Source: Dehalococcoidia bacterium (GTDB lineage Bacteria; Chloroflexota; Dehalococcoidia; CAUJGQ01). From it: a stretch of DNA of 33,227 bases. The notes below the pieces were generated by a model that ran no database searches, was not told the DNA's origin, and saw only the letters and a program-made list of their open reading frames with translations. The stretch is taken from NCBI GenBank assembly GCA_035310145.1, contig DATGEL010000091.1:1-33227 (forward strand). Direction: 5' to 3'. Shown here in pieces: positions 1 through 7,448 of the stretch. Made by a program: the position numbers and the translations under genes. Position 1 is the first letter of the stretch. Every line of letters begins with the position of its first letter.

Positions 1-144
1 AGAGGGCATCCGGCATGCCCCAGTACCGCGGTTCCTGCACGCCACTGCTGCGGTTTGTGCTGTCCATCACGGCCCCCGCTGCCCCCGCTGCCTCCGTTCT
101 CCCTCCAGTCTCGCAGCTCATCACCTATCGGGATAGGCTCTTAG

Positions 145-261
145 CGAACCGTGAGCTCGATGAACCGCTTTCGCCGCATCTTGGTGCGGTGGGAGAAGTA
201 AGTCGAGAACTACAAAGCCAAACTTCATCTGAGCTGCGCGTTGAATTCCTTCAAGCATAAA
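145..261 (+). pseudogene. DDE transposase C-terminal remnant (IS5/IS4-like), internal stop
   Basis: Read from position 145, the plus strand gives RTVSSMNRFRRILVRWEK, a TAA stop at 199-201, then VENYKAKLHLSCALNSFKHK. The pattern NRFRRILVRWEK..ENY.A.LHL.CAL is the usual C-terminal tail of IS5/IS4-type DDE transposases, where the residue at the stop is normally lysine (AAA changed to TAA). Only about 38 codons remain. A TAG lies just upstream in the same frame (142-144), and the catalytic DDE part is absent. No terminal inverted repeats or target duplication could be recognised. The family call rests on remembered consensus, so the exact IS group is uncertain. That it is broken is seen directly. 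Confidence 0.6.
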
Positions 262-264
262 GCG

Positions 265-772
265 GGCCCTGTGGATTCCTACCTGCCGCAAGCTGTCGTG
301 GCGCCGGCAATCTCTTTGAGCGGACCGGTATCCGCGGCCCTCATTTGCACAGCAACAACTAATGACGCGGCACTAAGCATAGGGAGGCACCGCAGCAGGG
401 CGGCCAGAATCGGGCGCATCTGCCTGGGATCCCGGGGGAACGGCTGGGTCACCGCACCAGCTCCACCGCTCGACCGGGTCCCCAAGGAGGTGAGGTCAGC
501 ATCGTGGTCGGCAGCACGCAGTGGCACGTCTGCACCACCGGCGAGCCGACAGAAGCCCCATTTTCGGGAACGTACCGGGTTCAACGACGCGTTCTGCGAC
601 CCGGCATTGGCTGCCTCACAACTCTTGCGGCGGGCGGTCACGCCCACGGTTTTGAGACACCTCAGCAGGTGTGCTGCAAACCAGCGTTTCCGCGATCTAC
701 GTCGCACCGGAGACCGCGTCGCTGGCGAGCCGTTGTCACCGTCGGCGCCGGGCCTCGGGCCGGCGCTATCTG
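265..772. other. Non-coding or decayed stretch between two remnants
   Basis: No convincing intact gene is seen here. The only hint is a 46-codon minus-strand reading frame (279-419, ATG at 419) whose start, MRPILAALLRCLPMLSAASL, looks like a signal peptide; it ends after 46 residues with no recognisable mature domain. It could be the broken start of a secreted-protein gene interrupted by the transposon whose tail lies at 145-261, or chance. The other reading frames are GC-driven shadows. Confidence 0.3.
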
Positions 773-967
773 CAGCCGCCCGAGCCGCGCGGAGAAAATG
801 TTCGGAATGCTTTCGATGCGGCGGGGCAGCGCTGCGTTCGGCGCTTCGTCAAGCTTCTGCACCGTCACGGCGAGGAGGCGGGCCTCACGACGTCCTGCGT
901 GCGTCGGGGAGAGGTCGGCGTCGAATTCGCCCATCGGCGTGCCGAGCCGAGCAGCCCGGCGGATCAT
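773..967 (-). pseudogene. Degenerate serA fragment (C-terminal ACT domain only)
   Basis: The minus strand from 967 down to 773 encodes a 65-residue stretch that aligns end to end with the last 62 residues of the intact SerA at 2127-3707. Shared blocks include MGEFD, LDEAP, RRIESIPN and FSARL. The copy has small insertions near its start (RLGTP before MGEFD), and the position of the serA stop is CAG instead of TAG, so the frame runs on into unrelated sequence to about 662. Upstream of 967 similarity to SerA stops, so the dehydrogenase domains are missing. It has the same orientation as serA and lies about 1.2 kb downstream of it. It is either an old partial duplication or the remnant of a second serA-like gene, and is very unlikely to be functional. 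Confidence 0.75.
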
Positions 968-1035
968 GCGACGCGCGAGCCAGGCCGCCCCGCCTCGCTC
1001 GGGACGGCCTCGCCCGCGTCACCTGCGTGAAGGCG

Positions 1036-1527
1036 CTACGGTATCTGTGTCACCTGGATTTGGAACTCACCGCTGAGTCCGGGGCCGAGGCCGCCCAGGT
1101 TGTAATGGCCCGCGACGGCGGGAATGCCGCTGTCGAACCCGGCGAAACTGGCTGAGCCCGGGAAGAACGCCAGGCATGGCGCCGTGACGTTTGCCGGGTT
1201 CACGGACACGGTGCCCGTGATGACGAACGTGCCGCCACCTGCGGTCCACGCGGAGATATCCAGGCTCTCATGACAGGTAAAGCCGCTGCCGGCCGGGCCG
1301 TGAAAGTACTGGGCAAATTGGCAATCACCAGTGTTCCCGGAGCTGACTCCACCGCCGAATGCGCACCAGCCCCAGAAGCCGAAGCCTACCCCGGTGCCAG
1401 GGGCGACTCCCGTGCCGGCGAGGCCGATCTGCCAGTTCTCCTGGCCATACCCCAGCGCGGGCGTCGCGGCGAAGACGCCAAGTGTGGCTGCCATGAGCAG
1501 CCCGAGCAGCAGTCGCGAGCGCGTCAT
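1036..1527 (-). CDS. Secreted protein of unknown function
   Basis: 163 residues. The ATG at 1527 is preceded by a good ribosome binding site (GGGAGG about 7 bases upstream). The N-terminus, MTRSRLLLGLLMAATLGVF followed by an Ala-rich segment ending near ATPALG, is a typical Sec signal peptide of about 28 residues. The mature part is rich in Gly, Phe, Trp and Ser, has four cysteines (in WGWCAFGG, GDCQF, FTCHES and APCLAF) that could form two disulfides, and looks like a small beta-rich extracellular protein. I do not recognise the family. It has its own promoter (1721-1749) and a leader of about 187 bases, and stands between a serA remnant and the intact serA without a functional link to either. 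A longer frame to 1896 exists, but its extra N-terminus is Arg/Pro-rich low-quality sequence. Confidence 0.75.
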   Translation of the reverse strand: MTRSRLLLGLLMAATLGVFAATPALGYGQENWQIGLAGTGVAPGTGVGFGFWGWCAFGGGVSSGNTGDCQFAQYFHGPAGSGFTCHESLDISAWTAGGGTFVITGTVSVNPANVTAPCLAFFPGSASFAGFDSGIPAVAGHYNLGGLGPGLSGEFQIQVTQIP

Positions 1528-1720
1528 CTCTGTCCTCCCCTCGGTTTCTGGCACGGCTACACGGTGCGGTGGACTCCGCCCGGCGCCCTGCGGTTGCCGC
1601 GGCGGTGCCCCATCTCTTCTTCTTCCGTCGGGTCGGGGAACGGCAATCCGGTGACCGCGCCACCGGCAACAAGCAGCCGACAGAAGGCCGCAGGGTGCCC
1701 GCACCCCGCTTCGCCCTCGC

Positions 1721-1749
1721 ACTATGCGGACGGCCCGCGGGGCTGTCAA
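1721..1749 (-). promoter_or_regulatory. Sigma70-type promoter of the secreted-protein gene
   Basis: On the minus strand a perfect -35 box TTGACA (1744-1749) is followed by a 17-base spacer and a -10 box CATAGT (1721-1726, four of six consensus bases). Transcription would start near 1714 and give a GC-rich leader of about 187 bases before the ATG at 1527. I could not match that leader to any known riboswitch. Confidence 0.6.
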
Positions 1750-2126
1750 GCTGACTGCGTGTAAAGGTTCGGTAAAGATCGCGTCCGGGCCTGGCGGAGG
1801 CTGCCCCGGCGAGTTGGGTACGCGGTGGGGCGGGCGCGTCGCGGGCGAAAGGCGCCTTGATTGAGGATCGCGGCCCTCGCTCAGCTCGGCCCGCACTGTC
1901 GGTCAACTGAGCGTGACGGCGAGGCCGTACGACGCCACACCGTGGACCCTCCATCTCTTCCAGTTGTCGCAACGCACGAAGGGCGTTCCGCAATGCCTCG
2001 CGCACCTGAACTGGCGCGGCGCTCAGGCGCCGGCCAAGGCGCGGCCAGGTCGCGAGCGGCGGGCACGCCGCGTGAGCGCGACCGGCTTCACCGGCTGCCA
2101 GACGCTGCTCTCCCGCAGCACGGCTC
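1750..2126. other. Intergenic stretch, no gene recognised
   Basis: This is the stretch between the secreted-protein promoter and the end of serA. Open frames on both strands are Arg/Ala-rich and lack ribosome binding sites or recognisable domains. No clear terminator with a T-run is seen after serA. Confidence 0.4.
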
Positions 2127-3707
2127 CTACAGCCGCACGAGCCGCGCGGAGAAGACGTTTGGAATGCTTTCGATCCGGCGGATCTGTGCCTCGGTCGGTG
2201 CTTCGTCGAGTTGGAGAACCATGACCGCACGGCCGCGCGCCCGGTGGCGCCCCACGTGCATCGAGGCGATGTTGATGTCGAACTCGCCCATCAGCGTACC
2301 GACCCGGCCGATCATGCCGGGAATATCCTGGTTGTCGAGGATCAGCAGGTTGTGTGACGCCGGACTCACGTCCACGTGCATGCCGTCCAGCATGGCGATG
2401 TGCGGCTCGCCGTGCTCAACCGTCGCCGCCACGTCGGTCGCCCCGGTGCTGGTCGTGACGCGCACGGCCACCTGGCTGCCGCCGTCGGCTCCGTGCGGGT
2501 CCTTGCGCTCCGTGATGCGCAGGCCGCGGTGCTGCGCGACCAGGTCGGCGTTGACGATGGTCACGTTCTCTTCGGAAACCGGCTTGAGCAGGCCACGGAT
2601 CACGCCGGCGCGCAGCAGGCCCGTGTCGTGCAGCGATAACTCGCCCGTGTAGGCGATCTCGACCGCGCCGAGCTGTCCGCTGCTGAGCTGCGTCGCCAGC
2701 GAGCCGGCCATCACCGCTGCCTCGGCGAAGGGGCGCAGCGCGGAGAGTGTCTCCGGCGCGATCATCGGCGCGTTGACCGCATACGCCGCGGGCTCGCCGC
2801 CGAGCACGCCGACGATCTGTTCGGCCACGTCGATCGCCACCCGCTCCTGCGCTTCCGAAGTCGAGGCGCCGAGGTGCGGCGTGACGACGATGCGCTCGTC
2901 CTGCGCCAGGATCGTGTCGGGCGCGGGCTCCTTGACGAAGACATCGATCGCCGCGCCGGCAACGTGCCCCGACTTCACCGCGTCCAGCAGCGCCGCCTCG
3001 TCGATGATGCCGCCGCGCGCCGTGTTGATCAGGCGCACGCCAGGCTTCATGCGGCGCAGCTCCTCGGCGCCGATCAGCCCCTTCGTGCCCGAGGTCAACG
3101 TCGTGTGGACGGTGAGGAAGTCCGCCTCGGCCAGCACGCGCTCGAACGGCGCGGCCTCGACACCGAGCGCCCGCGCCCGTTCCTCGGAGACGAACGGATC
3201 GAAGGCGATCACGCGCATCGCCAGCCCGGCAGCCCTGCGCGCGACCTCCGAACCCACCTGCCCCAGTCCGACGATGCCCAGCGTCTTGCCGCGCAGCTCG
3301 ACGCCGACGAAGTCGCTGCGCTTCCACTCGCCACGGCGCAGCGAGGCATCGGCGCGCGGAATGTGACGGGCCAGCGCCAGCATCAACCCGATCGTGTGTT
3401 CCGCCGCCGAGATCGTGTTTCCGGTCGGCGCATTCACCACCACGATGCCATGAAGCGTCGCCGCGTCGAGGTCGATGTTGTCCACGCCGACGCCGGCGCG
3501 GCCGATGATTTGCAGCCGCGCGCCCGCCTCGATCACGGCCGCCGTCACCTTCGTCTCGCTGCGCACGACCAGCGCGTCGTACCCACCGATGCGGGCGATC
3601 AGCTGTTCGGCGGACTGGCCGGTGCACACATCCACCGTGCCGGCGCGCTCAAGGATCGCCACACCGTCGGGCGCGATCGGGTCGGCCACGAGAATCCTGC
3701 ATGTCAT
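2127..3707 (-). CDS. serA: D-3-phosphoglycerate dehydrogenase
   Basis: 526 residues, the full length of the long (ASB plus ACT domain) SerA type. It oxidises 3-phosphoglycerate to 3-phosphohydroxypyruvate with NAD+, the first step of serine synthesis, in the cytoplasm. Visible features: an N-terminal substrate-binding part; the Rossmann motif GLGQVG at about 147-152; the catalytic Arg in NTARGG (about 231), Glu in FVKEP (about 260) and His in TPHLGAST (about 278); then an intervening domain and a C-terminal ACT domain (about 455-526) that in this family senses serine. The ATG at 3707 has GAGGATG a few bases upstream. It lies 109 bases downstream of a class V aminotransferase on the same strand, probably as one operon. 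A broken copy of its last 62 codons lies at 773-967. Confidence 0.97.
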   Translation of the reverse strand: MTCRILVADPIAPDGVAILERAGTVDVCTGQSAEQLIARIGGYDALVVRSETKVTAAVIEAGARLQIIGRAGVGVDNIDLDAATLHGIVVVNAPTGNTISAAEHTIGLMLALARHIPRADASLRRGEWKRSDFVGVELRGKTLGIVGLGQVGSEVARRAAGLAMRVIAFDPFVSEERARALGVEAAPFERVLAEADFLTVHTTLTSGTKGLIGAEELRRMKPGVRLINTARGGIIDEAALLDAVKSGHVAGAAIDVFVKEPAPDTILAQDERIVVTPHLGASTSEAQERVAIDVAEQIVGVLGGEPAAYAVNAPMIAPETLSALRPFAEAAVMAGSLATQLSSGQLGAVEIAYTGELSLHDTGLLRAGVIRGLLKPVSEENVTIVNADLVAQHRGLRITERKDPHGADGGSQVAVRVTTSTGATDVAATVEHGEPHIAMLDGMHVDVSPASHNLLILDNQDIPGMIGRVGTLMGEFDINIASMHVGRHRARGRAVMVLQLDEAPTEAQIRRIESIPNVFSARLVRL

Positions 3708-3743
3708 CGGTGATCATCCTCGGAGGCCAGCAGGCCACATGCC

Positions 3744-3773
3744 GCGCGGGCAGCCCGGCCGGGCTGCCCGCGC
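3744..3773. repeat. 30-bp perfect palindrome between aminotransferase and serA
   Basis: Two 15-base arms (GCGCGGGCAGCCCGG and its exact complement) meet with no spacer. In RNA this could fold as a very stable GC hairpin in the 109-base gap between the aminotransferase stop and the serA start. No U-run follows on the minus strand, so it is not a standard intrinsic terminator. It may attenuate serA, stabilise the upstream mRNA end, or be a protein site. No T-box core sequence was found in the gap. Confidence 0.6.
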
Positions 3774-3816
3774 ATCGAGTTCGTTCAAGTTTGCCGGAGC
3801 GGCAGCCGCGGCATGC

Positions 3817-4929
3817 CTATGCCGGGCTGCTGCCGATGCCGACGGGCGGCACGAAGCCGAGCTTCGGTAGTTCGACGGCCAGCGCGTCGATGACGGCCTG
3901 CACCTCCGCCTCGGTGACCAGGCCGAGATGACCGATGCGGAAGACTTTGCCGGCCATCGGCCCCTGTCCGCCGGCAAGCACGATCTCGTGACGCTCGCGC
4001 AGCGCCGTGCGCAGATCAGCGACGCTCACGCCCTCCGGCGCCCGCACCGTGGTCACGGTGTTGGAGGCGAAGGGCGGGTCGGCGAACAGCTCCAGACCCA
4101 GCCTGCGCACGCCGCGGCGGGCGACGTCCGCGCAGCACTGGTGTCGGGCAAACACCGACTCCCAGCCTTCCTGTTCCAGCATCTCCAGGGCCACGTCCAT
4201 GCCGTAGAACAATGAGACTGCCGGCGTCCACGGCGTCTGGCCCTTCGCGGCCGACTCGCGCGCCTTGCCGGTGTCCAGATAGAAGCGCGGCATGCGCGAG
4301 CGGTCGTGGGCCCGCCAGGCCCGCGGGCTCATGGAGACAAACGCCAGGCCCGGCGGCACCATCCAGCCCTTCTGCGAGCCGGAGACCACCACATCAAGCC
4401 CCCAGGCATCGACGTCGCACGGCACGGAGGCCATGCTGCTGACCGCATCGACCAGCAGCAGCTTCCCGTGCCGCCGCACGACCTCGGCCAGCTCGCGCAA
4501 CGGGTTCGTGACCCCGGTTGAAGTCTCGTTGTGCGTGATCAGCACGGCCGAAAGCGAGGCATCCGTCGTCAGCGCCTCATCGAGCCGGCCGGGATCGGCG
4601 GCCTGCCCGTACTCGAAATCGAGCCGCGTCACCTCCGCGCCGTACGTCTCGGCAATGGCGGCGAAGCGCTTGCCGAACTCGCCGATCGAGACGCTGAGCA
4701 CGCGCTCACCCGGGGACAGGGTATTGACGACGGCCGCTTCGAGCCCTCCGGTGCCGGCGCAGGTCAGAACCAGCACATCATTCTCGGTCCGGAACGCCCG
4801 TTTGAGCCCGGCGGTCACGCGCTCCAGCACCGCGGCGAATTCGGGGCCACGGTGATCGACCATCTGCGTACTGAGCGCCGACAACACCTCTGGCGGACAC
4901 GGCGTGGGACCGGGGATGCGCAGGTTCAC
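3817..4929 (-). CDS. Class V aminotransferase (serine-pyruvate / alanine-glyoxylate family)
   Basis: 370 residues, PLP-dependent fold type I. I chose the GTG at 4929 because GAGAGGAG lies about 8 bases upstream and the protein then begins with the family's usual NLRIPGPTPCPP; an in-frame ATG at 4995 adds 22 unlikely residues. The PLP lysine is in SGSQKGW (about K187), preceded by the cofactor Asp in LVDAVSS. The family moves amino groups between serine, alanine, aspartate and the acceptors pyruvate, glyoxylate or hydroxypyruvate. Because it lies just upstream of serA on the same strand, it may serve as the transaminase step of serine synthesis in place of classic SerC; this is inference from context. 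The substrate cannot be read from the sequence. Confidence 0.9.
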   Translation of the reverse strand: MNLRIPGPTPCPPEVLSALSTQMVDHRGPEFAAVLERVTAGLKRAFRTENDVLVLTCAGTGGLEAAVVNTLSPGERVLSVSIGEFGKRFAAIAETYGAEVTRLDFEYGQAADPGRLDEALTTDASLSAVLITHNETSTGVTNPLRELAEVVRRHGKLLLVDAVSSMASVPCDVDAWGLDVVVSGSQKGWMVPPGLAFVSMSPRAWRAHDRSRMPRFYLDTGKARESAAKGQTPWTPAVSLFYGMDVALEMLEQEGWESVFARHQCCADVARRGVRRLGLELFADPPFASNTVTTVRAPEGVSVADLRTALRERHEIVLAGGQGPMAGKVFRIGHLGLVTEAEVQAVIDALAVELPKLGFVPPVGIGSSPA

Positions 4930-4997
4930 GAACCACTCCTCTCGGAAACCCTCCGTCTGGCATCGCGCCCGGCGCGACTGGCTACGGCTGTACATTC

Positions 4998-5060
4998 ATG
5001 ATAGGGGCCGGCCAGAAGAAGGGGCAAACGAGCGGGTCCGCCAGCCACCCGTGCTACGAT
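4998..5060. promoter_or_regulatory. Divergent promoters: aminotransferase-serA (minus) and selA (plus)
   Basis: On the minus strand a -10 TATCAT (4998-5003) lies 18 bases after TTGCCC (5022-5027), giving a leader of about 60 bases before the GTG at 4929. On the plus strand an extended -10 TGCTACGAT (5052-5060) would start selA transcription near 5067, 44 bases before its ATG. The two start regions are under 70 bases apart, so shared regulation is possible. No operator was recognised. Confidence 0.45.
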
Positions 5061-5110
5061 GCCGATCGACGCCGCCGCGAAGCAGTGGCGGCTGCCGCGA
5101 GCAACGTGCG

Positions 5111-6478
5111 ATGGCCTCGCCGCGAGACCTGCCCTCGGTTGACCGATTGTTGGCCCTGCCGCCGCTGAGCGGCGTGCCCGCGGGACCGCTGCGCACGGCC
5201 GCGGCGCGGCAGGCCGTTGCCGAAGCCCGCGCCGCCCTGCTGGCCGGGCGTCCGGCGCCCTCACCCGAAAGCCTTGCCGGACGCGGCGCCGAGCTGCTCG
5301 AGCGGCTGCGCGCTCCGTCTTTGCTGGCAGTGATCAACGCCTCCGGCGTGATCCTGCACACCAATCTTGGCCGGGCGCCGCTCTCGCCGAGTGCGATCGC
5401 GGCCATGCAGGCGGTGGCGGCCGGCTACTCCAACCTGGAATTCGACCTGGCGGAAGGCGAACGTGGCAGCCGCCTCTCTCACCTGGAGCAGCCGCTGCGT
5501 GCGGTGACCGGCGCCGAGGCCGGCATCGCCGTCAATAACAACGCCTCGGCGCTGCTGCTGATGCTCAGCGCCCTCTGCCAGGGGCGCGAAGTGATCGTCA
5601 GCCGCGGCCAGGCCGTGGAGATCGGCGGCGGCTTCCGGATTCCCGACGTGCTGCGACAGAGCGGCGCGACGCTCATCGAGGTCGGCACGACGAATCGCAC
5701 CTACCTGCGCGACTTTGCCGAGGCGGTCAGCGAGCGCACGGCCGCGCTGCTGCGCGTCCACTCCAGCAACTTCCGCGTGATCGGCTTCACCGCCTTCCCG
5801 TCGATTGGCGAGCTGGCACAGCTTGCGCGCGAACGCGGCGTGCTGCTGCTGGACGATCTGGGCAGCGGCTGCCTGCTCGACACCCGCCCATTCGGCCTGC
5901 TGCCCGAGCCGACCGTGCAGGCGAGCATCGCCGGGGGAGTCGATCTCGCGGCGTTCTCCGGCGACAAGTTGCTCGGCGGACCGCAGGCCGGCATCATCGT
6001 GGGACGGCAGGAGCTTGTGAGTCAGCTGCGCCGTCATCCCCTGGCCCGCGCCCTGCGCATGGACAAGACCAGCATCGCCGCGCTCGCCGCCACGTTGCAG
6101 CACTACCTCGCGGGCGAGGCCCTGGAGCAGATTCCGGCCTGGCGCATGATCGCCGCGCCCGCCGCGGGGATCGCGGCGCGCGCGGCGACCTGGGGCGAGC
6201 TCTGCCCCTTGCCGTGCCAGGTCCTGCCCTCGCGCACGATGATCGGCGGTGGCAGCCTACCTGAGGAAGGGGTTGCGACCGCGGTGCTCGCGATCGACGA
6301 CGCCAGTCCGCAGCTCCTCGCCGCGCGATTGCGCCGTCAGGCGCCGCCCATCATCGCCCGCATCGAGGAGGGCCGGCTGTTGCTCGATCCGCGCACGGTG
6401 CTGCCGGAGCAGGACAGCGCCGTTGCCGACGCTCTCGCTCGCCTGAGCGCCTCAGCGCCAGCGACAGCATCCAGCTAG
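5111..6478 (+). CDS. selA: L-seryl-tRNA(Sec) selenium transferase
   Basis: 455 residues, the family's usual length. It is a PLP enzyme that converts Ser-tRNA(Sec) to selenocysteinyl-tRNA(Sec) with selenophosphate. Family signatures: PSVDRLLALPPL at the N-terminus, INASGVILHTNLGRAPLS (about 75-92), VNNNASALLLML (about 141-152), GGGFRIPDVLRQSGA, VGTTNRT, and the PLP lysine in FSGDKLLGGPQAG (about K286). The ATG at 5111 begins MASPRDLPSVDRLL, which aligns with the E. coli start; the upstream frame to 4904 overlaps the divergent gene and is not homologous. The ribosome site is weak. No selB, selD or tRNA-Sec gene lies in the window. The neighbouring serine-synthesis genes make the amino-acid precursor. 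It implies that the organism makes selenoproteins. Confidence 0.96.
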   Translation: MASPRDLPSVDRLLALPPLSGVPAGPLRTAAARQAVAEARAALLAGRPAPSPESLAGRGAELLERLRAPSLLAVINASGVILHTNLGRAPLSPSAIAAMQAVAAGYSNLEFDLAEGERGSRLSHLEQPLRAVTGAEAGIAVNNNASALLLMLSALCQGREVIVSRGQAVEIGGGFRIPDVLRQSGATLIEVGTTNRTYLRDFAEAVSERTAALLRVHSSNFRVIGFTAFPSIGELAQLARERGVLLLDDLGSGCLLDTRPFGLLPEPTVQASIAGGVDLAAFSGDKLLGGPQAGIIVGRQELVSQLRRHPLARALRMDKTSIAALAATLQHYLAGEALEQIPAWRMIAAPAAGIAARAATWGELCPLPCQVLPSRTMIGGGSLPEEGVATAVLAIDDASPQLLAARLRRQAPPIIARIEEGRLLLDPRTVLPEQDSAVADALARLSASAPATASS

Positions 6479-6520
6479 CGCGTCCGCCAAGCGCCCTGCG
6501 ACCTTCAGTCGCCATCGGCC

Positions 6521-6541
6521 GGCGCGCGTCGTGTGCGCGCC
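6521..6541 (+). terminator. Possible selA 3' hairpin
   Basis: GGCGCGC and GCGCGCC form a 7-bp stem with a 7-base loop, 43 bases after the selA stop. There is no T-run after it, so termination is only a possibility. Confidence 0.25.
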
Positions 6542-6643
6542 AGCGCTCGGCCGCGCCGTCGGGGGGCAGCGGTCCCCCGCGCGGCGGCGGGCGGCGCTCG
6601 CACCACCCGCCCTCGAACGCCGGGGCCAAAGCTGAAGCGCCGT

Positions 6644-6883
6644 GCTCTCGCGAGAGCCCCGACCACGCCGCAGCGCTGCCACCGTCACTGGAATGGGTGG
6701 CGGCTGCCACGCGATCCCACCGCTCGTCCACATAGGTCAGTTGCTACGCTAGCTATGCACTATGTGTACTGTCCAGGCCATCGTCGTCGCGCGTCGTCGC
6801 TACGTAGCGTCGGATATGGGCGGCTCTGAACTCTCCAATTGACTTGCTATCCATCGGTGCTAAGCTATAGGTCAAGAGCTATA
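6644..6883. promoter_or_regulatory. Upstream region of the winged-helix gene: palindromes, promoter, direct repeat
   Basis: The 430-base gap after selA holds no gene but several short symmetric sites. There is a 14-bp palindrome GCTCTCG/CGAGAGC at 6644-6657 and a 12-bp palindrome CGCTACGTAGCG at 6798-6809. A -35-like TTGACT at 6839-6844 is followed after 16 bases by TAAGCT (6861-6866). AGCTATA is repeated directly at 6863-6869 and 6877-6883, 14 bases apart, across the likely start site. Since the next gene looks like a DNA-binding protein, the direct repeat could be its own operator; this is inference. Confidence 0.35.
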
Positions 6884-6908
6884 CCTGACGATGGAGGAGT
6901 TGACCGCT

Positions 6909-7448
6909 ATGAATCCTCGGGCCGCGGGCGACGTCGCGGGCGCCGAGCGTGGAGGCGCCCTGCGCCCCGTGGCCGCGGACGCGGATGACGAGTTGCGCCT
7001 TGCGCTGACGCGGGCCCGGCGGGTCACCGAAGACCAGCCGGAGCCGTTTCGTTCGCTCGCCTTCAGCGCTGTGCTGACGTATCTACTGAAAGAGGGCGCC
7101 GCTCCGGCGCACGCCTCCCAGCCGCCGGAAGTGGCTGCGAGCAAGTCGTTGCCCTCGACCGAGATTCCCGTGGCGGAGTATCTGGCGCAGCGCCGCCTCG
7201 ACTCCCACCCCGATCGGGTGCTCGCCATCGCCTACTATCACTACCATCGCCACGGTGGCCAGGGGGTGACGACCAGGGACCTGGTCGAGGGCTACACCCG
7301 GTCGCGGACGCGGCGGCCGCAGAACTTTCCGGACGTGATTGCGAGCTGTGTGCGCAAGGGCTACCTTGTAGATGGCGGCCGGAGGGATGGTATGAAGACG
7401 TGGGTGATCACCGCCAGCGGCGAGGCCCACGTGCAGCAGGATATGTAG
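6909..7448 (+). CDS. Conserved hypothetical protein with C-terminal winged-helix-like domain
   Basis: 179 residues from the ATG at 6909, chosen because GGAGGAG (6893-6899) sits 9 bases upstream; the in-frame ATG at 6891 overlaps that site. The first part is low-complexity and acidic. The last ~75 residues, from VLAIAYYHYHRHGG through VTTRDLVEGYTRSR and VIASCVRKGYLVDGG to KTWVITASGEAHV, have the spacing of a winged helix-turn-helix: helix, recognition-like helix, beta-wing, then an 'ITASGEA' end resembling the 'LT..G' end of archaeal and bacterial wHTH proteins. I do not recognise a named family. It precedes mutS2 closely and may be co-transcribed with it. DNA binding is inferred from the fold guess only. 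Confidence 0.75.
   Translation: MNPRAAGDVAGAERGGALRPVAADADDELRLALTRARRVTEDQPEPFRSLAFSAVLTYLLKEGAAPAHASQPPEVAASKSLPSTEIPVAEYLAQRRLDSHPDRVLAIAYYHYHRHGGQGVTTRDLVEGYTRSRTRRPQNFPDVIASCVRKGYLVDGGRRDGMKTWVITASGEAHVQQDM

Noticed and set aside
1528-1714. Riboswitch in the leader of the secreted-protein gene.
   Set aside because: I compared it with remembered consensus elements for cyclic-di-GMP, cyclic-di-AMP and cobalamin riboswitches, and none fitted convincingly.
3708-3816. T-box or serine-responsive leader before serA.
   Set aside because: No T-box core sequence or specifier loop was found. Only the GC palindrome is present.
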